Assembly (NCBI GenBank): GCA_038562555.1
Contig: JBCFBK010000006.1
Span: forward strand, 103,211-167,210
Length of the DNA: 64,000 nucleotides
From: JBCFBK01 sp038562555
Lineage (GTDB): Bacteria > Bacteroidota > Bacteroidia > Bacteroidales > Prolixibacteraceae
Direction of reading: 5' to 3'
Shown here: positions 1-9,194 of the stretch, one piece after another
Numbering within the stretch: the stretch's first letter is position 1
Layout: each line of letters starts with the position of its first letter
Translations under genes and position numbers: made by a program
The notes under the pieces: model-generated
What the model saw: only the letters and a program-made list of their open reading frames with translations
The model's database searches: none
What the model was told of the DNA's origin: nothing

Positions 1-915
1 TTTTTCAGGCAATGGTTTCAGTTGAAAAAATATGCCAATGACAGAGGGGTCCGGATCCTGGGCGATTTGCCCTTGTACATCGCTATGGATAGTTCGGATG
101 TTTGGGCAAATCCGGATATCTTCGTGCTTGATGAGCAGGGGCAAATGAAATTTTCGGGAGGGGTGCCCCCCGATCTTTTCAGCGATGACGGCCAGCTTTG
201 GGGTTGTCCGGTCTATAATTGGGATCGACTGGCGGAACGAGAATACGACTGGTGGATAGCCCGCTTTCATTTTAACCTGCGCATGTTTGACCTGGTACGT
301 GTTGATCATTTCAGGGGACTGGAGTCGTACTGGTCTGTTCCCGCAGGAGAAAAAACAGCCATCAATGGTGAGTGGCTGCCGGCCGGCGGGTATGCACTGC
401 TGGGATTGCTGAAACGGCAATTGGGTGAATTGCCGCTGATAGCCGAAGATCTGGGCGTGATTACCCCGGAAGTGGAGAAACTACGGGAGGCTTTTTCGCT
501 GCCGGGTATGAAAGTGCTTCAGTTTGCTTACGGCACAGACGAAACCAACGTTTATCTTCCTCATAATTATAGTACTAACTATGCGGTTTATACCGGAACA
601 CACGATAATGAAACGACCGTTGGCTGGTTAAAAAGCGCCACAAAAAAGGAGCGTAAAAACCTGATGAAATATTTTGATATTGGTTGGGGCCAGATGCACT
701 TAAGTCTGATCGAGGCCGCATGGGCGTCCGTAGCCTGTATGGCTATCATACCGATGCAGGACCTGCTGGAATTGGACAACCGCGGGCGGATGAATACACC
801 GGGAACGACCAGCGGTAACTGGGAGTGGCGTTTTGACTGGCATATGCTGAAACGCCGGCAAAAAAAACTCCTGAAGAAGCTCACAAAGAAATACAATCGA
901 ACGGGAGAAAAATAG
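1..915 (+). CDS. malQ: 4-alpha-glucanotransferase, C-terminal part (5' end outside window)
   Basis: GH77 amylomaltase, which transfers alpha-1,4-glucan segments in cytoplasmic maltodextrin/glycogen metabolism. The frame is open from base 1, so the gene starts outside the window and only about 304 C-terminal residues are present. The three GH77 catalytic positions are visible: the nucleophile Asp in RVDHFRG (about residue 102 of the visible part), the acid/base Glu in IAEDLG (about 149) and the third Asp in GTHDNE (about 202). The ending, rich in lysine and arginine (KRRQKKLLKKL), is normal for a family tail. It is followed directly by an octameric repeat region. Confidence 0.93.
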   Translation, partial: FFRQWFQLKKYANDRGVRILGDLPLYIAMDSSDVWANPDIFVLDEQGQMKFSGGVPPDLFSDDGQLWGCPVYNWDRLAEREYDWWIARFHFNLRMFDLVRVDHFRGLESYWSVPAGEKTAINGEWLPAGGYALLGLLKRQLGELPLIAEDLGVITPEVEKLREAFSLPGMKVLQFAYGTDETNVYLPHNYSTNYAVYTGTHDNETTVGWLKSATKKERKNLMKYFDIGWGQMHLSLIEAAWASVACMAIIPMQDLLELDNRGRMNTPGTTSGNWEWRFDWHMLKRRQKKLLKKLTKKYNRTGEK

Positions 916-976
916 ATTATCAGATTTTCAGACTGCCAGATTATCAGATTGTCCGGGCATCTGAATATCTGAACAT
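913..976. repeat. 8-bp phased degenerate repeat after malQ
   Basis: Eight consecutive 8-base units run in register from the malQ stop codon: TAGATTAT, CAGATTTT, CAGACTGC, CAGATTAT, CAGATTGT, CCGGGCAT, CTGAATAT and CTGAACAT. Most begin with C(A/T)GA and end in T. It lies in the gap between malQ and the converging hydrolase gene and codes for nothing recognisable. Confidence 0.7.
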
Positions 977-990
977 CCAAAGCCCCCTAT

Positions 991-1803
991 TTAAATAAAC
1001 CTTTCCAGCGCTTCCATGAACAGCGCGGGTTGTTCAGCATGAAGCCAGTGCCCGGCGTCGGGTATGACTGTGATTTGTACATCCGGATAGATTTTCCGCA
1101 CCAGAGTCAGATCTTCTTCCTGAATGTATGGTGATCTTGCGCCTTTTATGAATAAGACCGGATAATTTCGAATGGGGATACGGTCGGTGAAATACCTTTC
1201 GCTTACCCCGCTGATAATTTCATCGAGCGAATCCTGTAATACCCGGATATTGATCCTGCACCTGAACCGGCCGGTTTCCTTATCCCGGTATATACTTTTA
1301 AGCAGGAACTGAACCAGATCTTTCCCGTCGAGCCTGAGCTTTAAAAAGGCGGCAATGTCGTCCCTGCTTTTAAACTGATCGCAATTATCCTGCACTTCCA
1401 TTAAGGTTTGTAAGATATGTTGATGCAGATAATACTGACTGTTTTCGCCCACCAGTAAATAATCTTTTGGAGCCATGTCCACAACGATCAGTTTCTCTGT
1501 AAGTTCAGGATAGTCGGCGGCGAATGCCATGGCCGTTTTGCCACCCATGCTATGTCCGATCAAAACAGATTTGCCGAGTTGATGTTTGTTAAAGAACTCA
1601 GCCAAATCTTCCTTCATGGCCTCATAAGTGTGGATGTCGCTGTCGGGCGAACGCCCGTGATTTCGCTGATCGACCAGGTACACATGATGATTAAGTCCCA
1701 ATTTTTTTCCAACAGTCAGCCAATTGTCAGACGAACCGTAAAGTCCGTGGACAATGATGATATTCTTCCCTTCCTTCCCTTCTTCCCTGAAAAATAATTC
1801 CAT
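991..1803 (-). CDS. alpha/beta-fold hydrolase (YbfF/esterase-like)
   Basis: Cytosolic alpha/beta hydrolase of 270 residues. Visible parts are the oxyanion-hole segment IVHGLYGSSDNW (about 17-28), the nucleophile elbow GHSMGGK with Ser85, and the C-terminal histidine in DAGHWLHAEQP. This arrangement is typical of YbfF-like esterases, and no substrate can be inferred. The frame stays open upstream to 1962, but that part overlaps pdxJ and runs through the heptad repeat. The start at 1803 gives a normal N-terminus. It converges on malQ and lies 91 bp downstream of pdxJ on the same strand. Confidence 0.82.
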   Translation of the reverse strand: MELFFREEGKEGKNIIIVHGLYGSSDNWLTVGKKLGLNHHVYLVDQRNHGRSPDSDIHTYEAMKEDLAEFFNKHQLGKSVLIGHSMGGKTAMAFAADYPELTEKLIVVDMAPKDYLLVGENSQYYLHQHILQTLMEVQDNCDQFKSRDDIAAFLKLRLDGKDLVQFLLKSIYRDKETGRFRCRINIRVLQDSLDEIISGVSERYFTDRIPIRNYPVLFIKGARSPYIQEEDLTLVRKIYPDVQITVIPDAGHWLHAEQPALFMEALERFI

Positions 1804-1807
1804 AACG

Positions 1808-1842
1808 GTAGTAAGTCGTAAGTAATAAGTCGTAAGTCCGGA
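1808..1842. repeat. GTCGTAA heptad repeat, copy 1
   Basis: Five 7-base units in register: GTAGTAA, GTCGTAA, GTAATAA, GTCGTAA, GTCCGGA. It sits immediately upstream of the hydrolase start and downstream of pdxJ. The same heptad recurs at 10057, 11083 and 25790. Confidence 0.75.
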
Positions 1843-1894
1843 AAACAGACACCAGACGATGGTCTTATAACCTTTTAATCTTCTTATGTCTTTC

Positions 1895-2611
1895 TTATGG
1901 TTTGATGCAGTCCAGGTATTCCCGGATCGTGGCCCGGAGTCCCAGATAAAGTGCGTCAGCAATCAGCGCATGCCCGATTGACACTTCTTTTATTACCGGT
2001 ATCATGTCGATCATGTATTTCAGGTTCCTGAGGTTGAGGTCATGCCCGGCGTTAATTTCCAGTCCGAGTGACGTGGCTAGTTTCGCCGCTTCCACGAACG
2101 GGGCAATTGCTTTTTCAGGATTGGCCATGTAGTTGCGGGCATAGGGTTCCGTATAAAGTTCAATTCTGTTGGTGCCGGTTTTAGCCGCACCCGCTATCAT
2201 TTTGATATCAGGGTCAACAAAAATGGAAGTGCGGATTCCGGCTGCCTGCAACTGACCGACCACATCAATTAAAAATTCCCTGTGTAAGATAGTGTCCCAG
2301 CCATGGTCGGATGTGAGTTGTCCCGGTACATCAGGTACCAGGGTGACCTGGTTTGGTCGAATATCTTTTACCAATAACAAAAAATTATCATCAGGGTAAC
2401 CTTCGATGTTTAATTCAGTGGTTATATGAGGTTTAATGTCATAAACATCCTGCCGGCGAATATGTCTCTCATCAGGCCTCGGATGGACCGTAATTCCTTC
2501 AGCACCAAATTTCTGGCAGTTAATTGCTGCTTCAACCACGTTCGGTATCGAACCTCCCCGTGCATTTCGCAGTGTTGCGATTTTATTTATATTTACGCTA
2601 AGTCTTGTCAT
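1895..2611 (-). CDS. pdxJ: pyridoxine 5'-phosphate synthase
   Basis: Condenses 3-amino-2-oxopropyl phosphate with 1-deoxyxylulose 5-phosphate, the last ring-forming step of DXP-dependent vitamin B6 synthesis. The 238-residue length matches the family. Family signatures are the start VNINKIATLRNARGG, the active-site segment GITVHPRPDERHI (about 40-52), the E-I-N-AGHDLN stretch and the C-terminal SIGHALIADA phosphate-binding region. It is divergent from the CBS protein at 2767. The start at 2611 gives the canonical N-terminus. Confidence 0.96.
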   Translation of the reverse strand: MTRLSVNINKIATLRNARGGSIPNVVEAAINCQKFGAEGITVHPRPDERHIRRQDVYDIKPHITTELNIEGYPDDNFLLLVKDIRPNQVTLVPDVPGQLTSDHGWDTILHREFLIDVVGQLQAAGIRTSIFVDPDIKMIAGAAKTGTNRIELYTEPYARNYMANPEKAIAPFVEAAKLATSLGLEINAGHDLNLRNLKYMIDMIPVIKEVSIGHALIADALYLGLRATIREYLDCIKP

Positions 2612-2766
2612 ATTGTCTGGATAAGAAACAGGCCTGCAAGTTACGATTTAGTATTGAATCGCTGATGCGGATGGCCCAATTTTTGAAGATGATAAGAATC
2701 AGTTGCAAGCCGAACCATTTTTGGCGGAAATAAATAGGATCAGGACAACTCACTAAAATTAAAAAG

Positions 2767-3432
2767 TTGCTGGCAAAAGATCTCATATCGGAAGTAATAC
2801 CTTCTCTGCGGCCGGATGATACGGGACAAAAGGCATTAAACTGGATGGAAATTTTTCGTATTTCACATCTTCCGGTAGTGGATGATCATGAATATGTCGG
2901 ACTGATTTCAGATAAATCGATTTATGATCTGAACCTGGGCGATAAGCGAATGGGCGACTGTCGGGAAAACATGCTTCAGCCAAAAGTCGGTATCAATCAG
3001 CATATTTATGAAATCGTTTCTGTTATTTCAGAGTGGAAGATTACGATAGTGCCTGTTTTGGGGCTGGATCATGCCTACCAGGGAGTGATCACGGTTTTTG
3101 ATGTGGCTCAGCATTTCGCCGATTTGGTTGCCGTAAGGGAGCCGGGAGGAGTAATTGTTTTGGAATTAAATCCGATAGACTATTCTTTGGCTCAGATTGC
3201 CCGGATTGTAGAAGAAAATGATGCGAAAATCCTCAGTCTTTATGTGTCCAGGAATGAGAACTCGACGGTATTAAAAGTAACATTAAAGGTTAACGTGATT
3301 GATTTGTCGCCAATAATTCAGACATTTGTACGCTATGATTACACCATCGCAGCCGTTTTTATGGATGACTCCAAATTAAGCGACTTATATGGTGACCGCT
3401 TTGATCAGCTGATGCGATACATGAATGTATAA
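2767..3432 (+). CDS. CBS-domain protein with C-terminal ACT-like domain
   Basis: A 221-residue soluble protein. Residues 1-130 carry two CBS motifs: one around SHLPVVDDHEYVGLISD and one around ITIVPVLGLDHAYQGVITV. The C-terminal ~75 residues (GGVIVLELNPIDYSLAQIA onward) look like an ACT-type regulatory fold. CBS pairs usually bind adenosyl ligands. This stand-alone form, next to nadK, suggests a nucleotide-sensing role, but that is inference. The start is a TTG with no convincing Shine-Dalgarno sequence. It is 14 bp upstream of nadK and probably co-transcribed with it. Confidence 0.8.
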   Translation: MLAKDLISEVIPSLRPDDTGQKALNWMEIFRISHLPVVDDHEYVGLISDKSIYDLNLGDKRMGDCRENMLQPKVGINQHIYEIVSVISEWKITIVPVLGLDHAYQGVITVFDVAQHFADLVAVREPGGVIVLELNPIDYSLAQIARIVEENDAKILSLYVSRNENSTVLKVTLKVNVIDLSPIIQTFVRYDYTIAAVFMDDSKLSDLYGDRFDQLMRYMNV

Positions 3433-3446
3433 ACACTGGATCCGAT

Positions 3447-4331
3447 ATGATTATTGCAATCTTTGGACTTACCGTCGACCCGGCTTTTTCTCCTGATATG
3501 ACCCGTTTTTTTTCGTTATTAAACGAGCGCCGGGTTAAGGCATACATTTACAAGCCTTTTTATGACTTAATCGCGTCGACCGGACATATCAGTCCCGAAT
3601 TGGTGGCGGGCCTTTTCACAACAGGAGCCGAACTTCCAGAGGCTGTCAGCTATCTTTTCAGCATAGGGGGTGACGGAACATTTCTGAAATCGATCCTGAC
3701 GCTCAGACACAGGTCAATTCCCGTGATCGGCATTAATTCAGGGCGCCTGGGATTTCTTTCGGCTATTTCCCGTGAAGATATGGAGTGGGCTATCGATGAT
3801 GTGCTGAACGAGGAATACGTGGTGGAGGAGCGAACATTGCTGCAGGTTGACGGCGTTGCTGATTTATTCGGTGACTTCAACTATGTGATGAATGAAATAA
3901 CGGTCACCAAGATGGATACTTCTTCGATGATCAACATCCATACCTATTTAAATGAGAAATATATAACCACTTACTGGGCAGACGGCTTGATCATTTCTAC
4001 CCCAACCGGTTCAACGGCCTATTCATTAAGCGTGGGAGGTCCGATTCTTACTCCGGATTCATCCGATATTGTCATTACACCTATTGCTCCCCACAACCTG
4101 ACAATGCGTCCCATCGTAATCCCCGATCATAACCGCCTTACTCTTCGGGTAGAAGGGCGGGGCCAGCAATTTTTGGCCTCACTCGATTCCCGGTCAAAAG
4201 CGGTTAATTTCCCCGGAGAGATTCATATCCGGAAAGCCGGTTTCAGGGTAAAGACGATAAAACTCAGGGAACATGACTTTTTCAATACCCTGCGAAATAA
4301 ACTCATGTGGGGCACAGACCGCAGAAACTAA
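3447..4331 (+). CDS. nadK: NAD kinase
   Basis: ATP-dependent phosphorylation of NAD+ to NADP+. The 294-residue length is right for the family. The diagnostic GGDGT motif is at residues 74-78, NSGRLGFLS follows at about 97-105, and the conserved NE-T plus TPTGSTAYSLSVGG (about 187-200) binds substrate. It directly follows the CBS protein, and uppS comes after a 192-bp gap. Confidence 0.96.
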   Translation: MIIAIFGLTVDPAFSPDMTRFFSLLNERRVKAYIYKPFYDLIASTGHISPELVAGLFTTGAELPEAVSYLFSIGGDGTFLKSILTLRHRSIPVIGINSGRLGFLSAISREDMEWAIDDVLNEEYVVEERTLLQVDGVADLFGDFNYVMNEITVTKMDTSSMINIHTYLNEKYITTYWADGLIISTPTGSTAYSLSVGGPILTPDSSDIVITPIAPHNLTMRPIVIPDHNRLTLRVEGRGQQFLASLDSRSKAVNFPGEIHIRKAGFRVKTIKLREHDFFNTLRNKLMWGTDRRN

Positions 4332-4408
4332 CCATTTGGACTTAACAATTTTTAACCACTATTTGGCTTTTATAATACGCCGCAAGCATGATGTTTTGAG
4401 AATTATAT

Positions 4409-4416
4409 TACTTTTG
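4409..4416 (+). promoter_or_regulatory. possible -7 box (TAnnTTTG) upstream of uppS
   Basis: TACTTTTG fits the Bacteroidota -7 consensus TAnnTTTG and lies about 108 bp before uppS in the 192-bp gap after nadK. No TTTG is found at the usual 19-bp spacing, so only half of the promoter is supported. If real, it would serve the uppS-bamA-ompH cluster. Confidence 0.3.
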
Positions 4417-4523
4417 TACCACCTGAAAGGTGTTATGTCTAAGCTATAATCACTGAAATTGTTGAGGTTTGCATGCTGTGAAGTGAGAAAATACAGGTGT
4501 ACGAAAGATTATAAAAAGATTGG

Positions 4524-5267
4524 ATGACTGTAAAAGATAAAATTATAACAAGTAAATTACCTCAGCATGTCGCCATTATTATGGATGGTAACGGCCGCTG
4601 GGCTGTCGGCCATGGCAGCGTCAGGATCGAAGGGCACGAGCATGGTGTTGAGGCCGTACGGTCAGTCGTTGAAGGATGTTGTGAAGTCGGCATAAAGTAT
4701 CTCACCCTTTATGCATTTTCAAAAGAAAACTGGAGTCGTCCCAAAGACGAGGTTGAAGGACTTATGAACCTGTTGGTACATGCCATTAATGAGGAAACAT
4801 CCAAGCTGAAAGAGCAAAATATTTCCCTGAAAGTGATCGGCGATTTTGAAAGCCTTCCTTCAGATGTCCGGGAAAAACTGAACTGGTCGATCAAAGAATT
4901 AAAAGACGGAACCGGATTAAAACTGATCATTGCTCTGAGCTACAGTTCAAAATGGGAAATTACGGAAGCCATTAAGCAAATTGCCCGTGATGTAAAAAAT
5001 GGCCGGTTAAGGGAAGAAGACATTCAACATGAACTTATCGATCAATACCTGACCACTAATGGGATTCCTGACCCGGAGTTGCTTATTCGTACAAGCGGTG
5101 AACGCCGGATCAGCAATTTTCTGCTCTGGCAGATTGCTTATACCGAACTGTATTTCACACCGGTGCTTTGGCCCGACTATAGAAAAGAACATTTGTTTGA
5201 GGCTATTTGCGACTACCAGAACAGAGAAAGAAGGTTTGGAAAAACCGGCCAACAATTAGTGAGCTAA
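4524..5267 (+). CDS. uppS: undecaprenyl diphosphate synthase (isoprenyl transferase)
   Basis: cis-Prenyltransferase that makes the C55 lipid carrier for peptidoglycan and O-antigen. It has 247 residues. The signature HVAIIMDGNGRWA places the catalytic Asp at about residue 21. LTLYAFSKENWSRP and the C-terminal PELLIRTSGERRISNFLLWQ-type segment complete the family pattern. It is 12 bp upstream of bamA, so cell-wall lipid synthesis and outer membrane assembly are linked in one transcription unit, a common Bacteroidota layout. Confidence 0.96.
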   Translation: MTVKDKIITSKLPQHVAIIMDGNGRWAVGHGSVRIEGHEHGVEAVRSVVEGCCEVGIKYLTLYAFSKENWSRPKDEVEGLMNLLVHAINEETSKLKEQNISLKVIGDFESLPSDVREKLNWSIKELKDGTGLKLIIALSYSSKWEITEAIKQIARDVKNGRLREEDIQHELIDQYLTTNGIPDPELLIRTSGERRISNFLLWQIAYTELYFTPVLWPDYRKEHLFEAICDYQNRERRFGKTGQQLVS

Positions 5268-5279
5268 TCAAATAAAGAA

Positions 5280-7898
5280 ATGCGAAGACTGAAAATTTTC
5301 TTAGTGCTATTTGTCATGAGTATTGTCTCATTTGCTCAGGAAGACGAAGGGACAAATTTTTCAATTAACTATTCCAATGCACAAAAATACACGATTGCCG
5401 GCATTGAGGTTCTGGGGATCCGTTATCTTGACACAGACGTCCTCATTCAGATATCGGGATTGAGTGTGGGCGATGAAATCACGATTCCGGGCGATGAGAT
5501 TTCCGACGCTATTAAAAAGTTATGGGGTCACCAGATGTTCTCAGATGTCAAAATTGAAGCCGCAAAAATTGTTGACGGTCAGGTTTGGCTGAATATCTAT
5601 TTACAGGAAAGACCGCGGCTGGCTGATGTGAATTTCTATGGCGTTTCCAAATCCGAAAAGGACGATGTCACCGAAAAGGTTTTATTACTCAAAGGAAGTC
5701 AGGTCACCGATAATCAGTTAAATAATGCTGAACGTATTATTAAGGGTATTTTCCATGAAAAGGGATTTTTAAATGCTGAAGTAAACATTGTACAACGGGA
5801 TGATACGGCACAGGTAAATAGTGTCATTCTGGATATTCATGTTGATAAGAAGGAAAAAATAACCGTCGATGAAATCGAATTTCATGGGGTGGAAAATCTA
5901 AGCGAGTCGACGTTAAACCGGGCCATGAAGAAAACAAATGCCCGGAAGCTGCGGAATTTCTTTCAAACTAAAAAGTTTCTGGAAGAGAAATACGCCGAAG
6001 ATAAAATCAATATTATCAACAAATACAACGAACGGGGATATCGTGACGCTACGATTGTGGCTGATACGGTTACCCCGGTATCGGATGGCCGGGTAAAGGT
6101 AAGCCTTTGGATTGATGAAGGAAACAAATACTTTTTCGGAGATGTCAAATGGATCGGAAACACCGTTTATCCGGCCGAATACCTGACCGCAGTGTCGGGT
6201 ATCAAAAAAGGTGATGTTTTCGATCAAAAGATGCTCGACAAGCGCCTGACAACTGATGATGATGCGGTAAGTAATCTTTATCTCGACCATGGTTACCTGT
6301 TCTTTAATCTGGAGCCGGTAGAAGCCCGGGTGTATAACGATACGATCGATTTTGAGATGCGGATCTATGAGGGGAACCAGGCTACGATCGACAAAGTGAT
6401 CATTGAGGGTAACACCAAGACACATGAGCATGTCGCCCGCCGCGAACTGCGGACCTACCCCGGCGATTTATTCAGCAAAGCCGATATTATCCGTTCAGTA
6501 CGTGAATTGTCGCAGTTGGGCCATTTCGATCCGGAAGCGATTAATCCCGTACCAATCCCTCATCCCGAAGACGGAACTGTAGATATCAAATATGAACTGC
6601 AGGAAAAATCGAACGACCAGATCGAGCTGTCGGGAGGATGGGGTGCCAGAATGTTTGTGGGTACCCTGGGTTTGCGGTTCTCAAATTTCTCGGTGAGAAA
6701 TATCTTTAACAAGGAAGCATGGCGTCCGCTGCCGACAGGTGACGGACAAACCCTTAGCCTTCGGGCGCAAACCAGCGGTAAATTTTACCAGTCGTACAGT
6801 GTTTCCTTTATTGAGCCCTGGCTGGGTGGTAAAAAACCAAACTCGCTTTCTGTTTCATTTTCACATTCGCGGGTGAATTATTCGGCAAACAGCTATTACA
6901 ATAACAGCTATAGTCCTTATGGCTATGGTGGCTATGGTGGTTATGGCGGTTATGGCGGATACGGCGGCTATGGTGGCTATGGCGGTTATGGTAATTACTA
7001 CGGGCAGGTTGATACCAACCCGGAGGATGACCAGATCCAGGTGACAACAGCCATTGCCCTTGGTTATGGCTACCGGCTGAAGTGGCCCGATGACTACTTT
7101 ACTATGTATCATGAAGTCTCGCTGGAGCATTACAAGCTGCAGAATATGTCGAGTTACTATTACTTCCTGAATGATGATGATTCGGACGGCGACGGGCAAT
7201 TTAACAACCTGAGTTTTAAAACGGTATTCGGACGGAATTCCGTTGATAATCCCTTGTATTCACGCCGGGGATCTGAGTTTTCACTGGCGCTGCAGGCTAC
7301 GATTCCCTTTTCACTGCTGAACGGGAAGGACTACAGTTCAGACAAAATGTCGGCCCAGGAGCGTTACGAATGGATCGAATACCATAAATGGAATTTCAAA
7401 GGGGCATGGTACACGCCGCTCAGCAAGAATACCAACCTGGTTTTACATACCAAATTTGAATACGGTTTTCTGGGTTACTACGACGAAAATGTTCGCTCAC
7501 CTTTTCAACGCTTTCGCTTGGGAGGATCGGGTATGTCCGGCTATAACCTGTATGGGGCTGATATTGTCTCCCTGCGCGGATATCAGGATTATAGCCTGAG
7601 CCCGACGACCGGATCTAACCTTTACGATAAGATGTCGCTGGAATTACGCTATCCGGTAACGCTGAAACCTTCCGCAACGATTTATGTGCTCGGGTTTATG
7701 GATGCCGGTAACGCGTGGATGAATTTTGAAGATTTTGATCCCTTCGACCTGAAGCGGTCGGCGGGTATGGGCGTGCGTATTTTCCTCCCGATGTTCGGTC
7801 TGATGGGAATCGACTGGGGATATGGGTTTGATAAGGTGAATGGTGATTCCTCTGTTGGAGGCAGTCAGTTCCATTTTGTTATCGGACAGCAGTTCTGA
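5280..7898 (+). CDS. bamA: outer membrane protein assembly factor BamA
   Basis: Omp85-family insertase for beta-barrel proteins. It has 872 residues: a signal peptide (IVSFA before Gln20), successive POTRA domains to about residue 440, then a 16-strand barrel ending in a terminal Phe (HFVIGQQF). The barrel contains a striking run of Gly-Tyr-Gly units at residues 548-571, flanked by further Tyr/Asn/Ser-rich sequence. This is probably an extracellular loop. The FRLGGSGM and SLRGYQDYS segments near the end fit the conserved lid-lock/VRGF-type region. Two Skp-like chaperone genes lie downstream. Confidence 0.95.
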   Translation: MRRLKIFLVLFVMSIVSFAQEDEGTNFSINYSNAQKYTIAGIEVLGIRYLDTDVLIQISGLSVGDEITIPGDEISDAIKKLWGHQMFSDVKIEAAKIVDGQVWLNIYLQERPRLADVNFYGVSKSEKDDVTEKVLLLKGSQVTDNQLNNAERIIKGIFHEKGFLNAEVNIVQRDDTAQVNSVILDIHVDKKEKITVDEIEFHGVENLSESTLNRAMKKTNARKLRNFFQTKKFLEEKYAEDKINIINKYNERGYRDATIVADTVTPVSDGRVKVSLWIDEGNKYFFGDVKWIGNTVYPAEYLTAVSGIKKGDVFDQKMLDKRLTTDDDAVSNLYLDHGYLFFNLEPVEARVYNDTIDFEMRIYEGNQATIDKVIIEGNTKTHEHVARRELRTYPGDLFSKADIIRSVRELSQLGHFDPEAINPVPIPHPEDGTVDIKYELQEKSNDQIELSGGWGARMFVGTLGLRFSNFSVRNIFNKEAWRPLPTGDGQTLSLRAQTSGKFYQSYSVSFIEPWLGGKKPNSLSVSFSHSRVNYSANSYYNNSYSPYGYGGYGGYGGYGGYGGYGGYGGYGNYYGQVDTNPEDDQIQVTTAIALGYGYRLKWPDDYFTMYHEVSLEHYKLQNMSSYYYFLNDDDSDGDGQFNNLSFKTVFGRNSVDNPLYSRRGSEFSLALQATIPFSLLNGKDYSSDKMSAQERYEWIEYHKWNFKGAWYTPLSKNTNLVLHTKFEYGFLGYYDENVRSPFQRFRLGGSGMSGYNLYGADIVSLRGYQDYSLSPTTGSNLYDKMSLELRYPVTLKPSATIYVLGFMDAGNAWMNFEDFDPFDLKRSAGMGVRIFLPMFGLMGIDWGYGFDKVNGDSSVGGSQFHFVIGQQF
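6921..6992 (+). repeat. in-frame 9-bp minisatellite encoding (GYG)8 inside bamA
   Basis: Eight tandem 9-base units of the form GGNTAYGGN encode Gly-Tyr-Gly eight times. Third-base differences between units show that the array is not newly expanded, but its register allows slip-strand length changes without frameshift. Confidence 0.9.
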
Positions 7899-8039
7899 TT
7901 TGTTTTGGCCTGGTATTTGTTTGTTGCATCGACGGAAGTCATTCATAATAAAACAAGTGCCATGATTTGCAAAATGATTTTCAGGTATCGGATCATGGCA
8001 GATTCCATGAAGCAGTTAAAAACATTAAATGTCATTCAC

Positions 8040-8555
8040 ATGAAAAAGATCCTGTTAATAGCCGTTTTTTTTATTGTTGCAGCAGGTGCAGCCATGGCTC
8101 AGAAATATGCATACGTGGATATGGAATACATCCTGAGTAATATCCCCGATTATTCCTCCGCTCAGGACCGCCTGGGCGAGATTTCAGAACAATATCAGAA
8201 TCAGTTGGAGAACAGACGTTCAGAAATAGAAAAAATGTATTCCGCTTATCAGTCGGAGTCAGCACGTTTGTCGGCCGAACTGAAACGTAAGCGCGAAGAT
8301 GCGATTATTGCTGCGGAAAAGCAGTATAAGGATTTACAGAAGCAATATTTCGGACCGGAAGGGACCCTGGCGCAGGAGCAGGAAAAAATGCTGAAACCAA
8401 TTCAGGACAAAGTGCTTGCCACAATACAAAGTATGGCCGGCGCAGGAGGGTACGCGGTCATTTTTGATAAGGCTGCAGGAGGGGGCATGATCTACACCAA
8501 CCCGCAGTTTGACCTGAGTAATCAGGTCCTTCAAAAACTTGGTTATAAAAAATAA
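8040..8555 (+). CDS. OmpH/Skp-family periplasmic chaperone (first copy)
   Basis: Periplasmic chaperone that holds unfolded outer membrane proteins for delivery to BamA. With the ATG at 8040 the product is 171 residues: signal peptide of about 20 residues ending AAGAAMA before Gln, then the KYAYVDMEYIL start typical of OmpH, a long charged coiled coil (about 45-125) and a short C-terminal strand (VIFDKAAGGGMIY). An in-frame extension to 7905 would disrupt the signal peptide, so it was not used. It is followed 43 bp later by a second copy. Confidence 0.92.
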   Translation: MKKILLIAVFFIVAAGAAMAQKYAYVDMEYILSNIPDYSSAQDRLGEISEQYQNQLENRRSEIEKMYSAYQSESARLSAELKRKREDAIIAAEKQYKDLQKQYFGPEGTLAQEQEKMLKPIQDKVLATIQSMAGAGGYAVIFDKAAGGGMIYTNPQFDLSNQVLQKLGYKK

Positions 8556-8598
8556 TCTACTATATTTGTGAACCAATTTTTAAAAAATTAAAAGAAAC

Positions 8599-9108
8599 AT
8601 GAAAAGTATTTTCAAAATTTGTCTGATAGCGATTGTACTGTTTTCGGCAGGGACGGTAAGCGCACAAACGTTAAAGTTTGCCCATATTGATTCGCAGGCT
8701 TTGATTGAGGCTATGCCCGAAACCGCTGCTGCCCGGAAATCGATTGAAGAACAAACGGCCGGACTTGAAAAACAACTGGGAGATCTGCAGAAGGAATTCC
8801 AGGCAAAATTAGCCGATTACACACAAAAAGCCGATTCCTTGACGGATCTGGTCCGTCAGGCTAAAGAAGAAGATCTACAGGGCCTTCAGCAACGTATTCA
8901 GACTTTTAATACGAATGCATCTCAGAAACTGCAGCAGAAGCAAGGTGAATTGATGCAGCCTATTTTCGATAAGGCCAACCAGGCGATTGCCGACGTGGCC
9001 AAGACGCAAGGCGTTATTTATGTTTTCGACAGCAACAACGTGTTGTATAAGTCAACCGCAAGCATTGACCTGCTGCCGCTTGTGAAGACCAAACTTGGTA
9101 TTAAGTAA
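8599..9108 (+). CDS. OmpH/Skp-family periplasmic chaperone (second copy)
   Basis: A 169-residue paralogue of the preceding gene with the same plan: signal peptide ending SAGTVSAQ, the LKFAHIDSQALIEAMPE start, a coiled coil rich in Gln/Lys/Glu (about 45-120), and the terminal GVIYVFDSNNVLYKS. Tandem Skp paralogues after bamA are common in Bacteroidota. A hairpin with a T-rich tail follows at 9150. Confidence 0.93.
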   Translation: MKSIFKICLIAIVLFSAGTVSAQTLKFAHIDSQALIEAMPETAAARKSIEEQTAGLEKQLGDLQKEFQAKLADYTQKADSLTDLVRQAKEEDLQGLQQRIQTFNTNASQKLQQKQGELMQPIFDKANQAIADVAKTQGVIYVFDSNNVLYKSTASIDLLPLVKTKLGIK

Positions 9109-9149
9109 ATAATTGCTACAGACACAGCAATACATACAAAATATATCGG

Positions 9150-9185
9150 GAAAGCCATCTGTTTCAGGTGGCTTTCTTTATTTTT
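9150..9185 (+). terminator. intrinsic terminator after the ompH pair
   Basis: GAAAGCCATCT pairs with AGGTGGCTTTC (one G-T wobble) around a 5-base loop and is followed by TTTATTTTT. The end overlaps a TATTTTTG (-7-like) box just before murI, so termination of the envelope cluster and initiation at murI may be adjacent. Confidence 0.75.
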
Positions 9186-9194
9186 GCATAAAAC

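Noticed and set aside
6808..7199. Minus-strand frames rich in His/Ser and Ile/Ala repeats within bamA
   Set aside because: They are complements of the Gly-Tyr minisatellite and have no start context.
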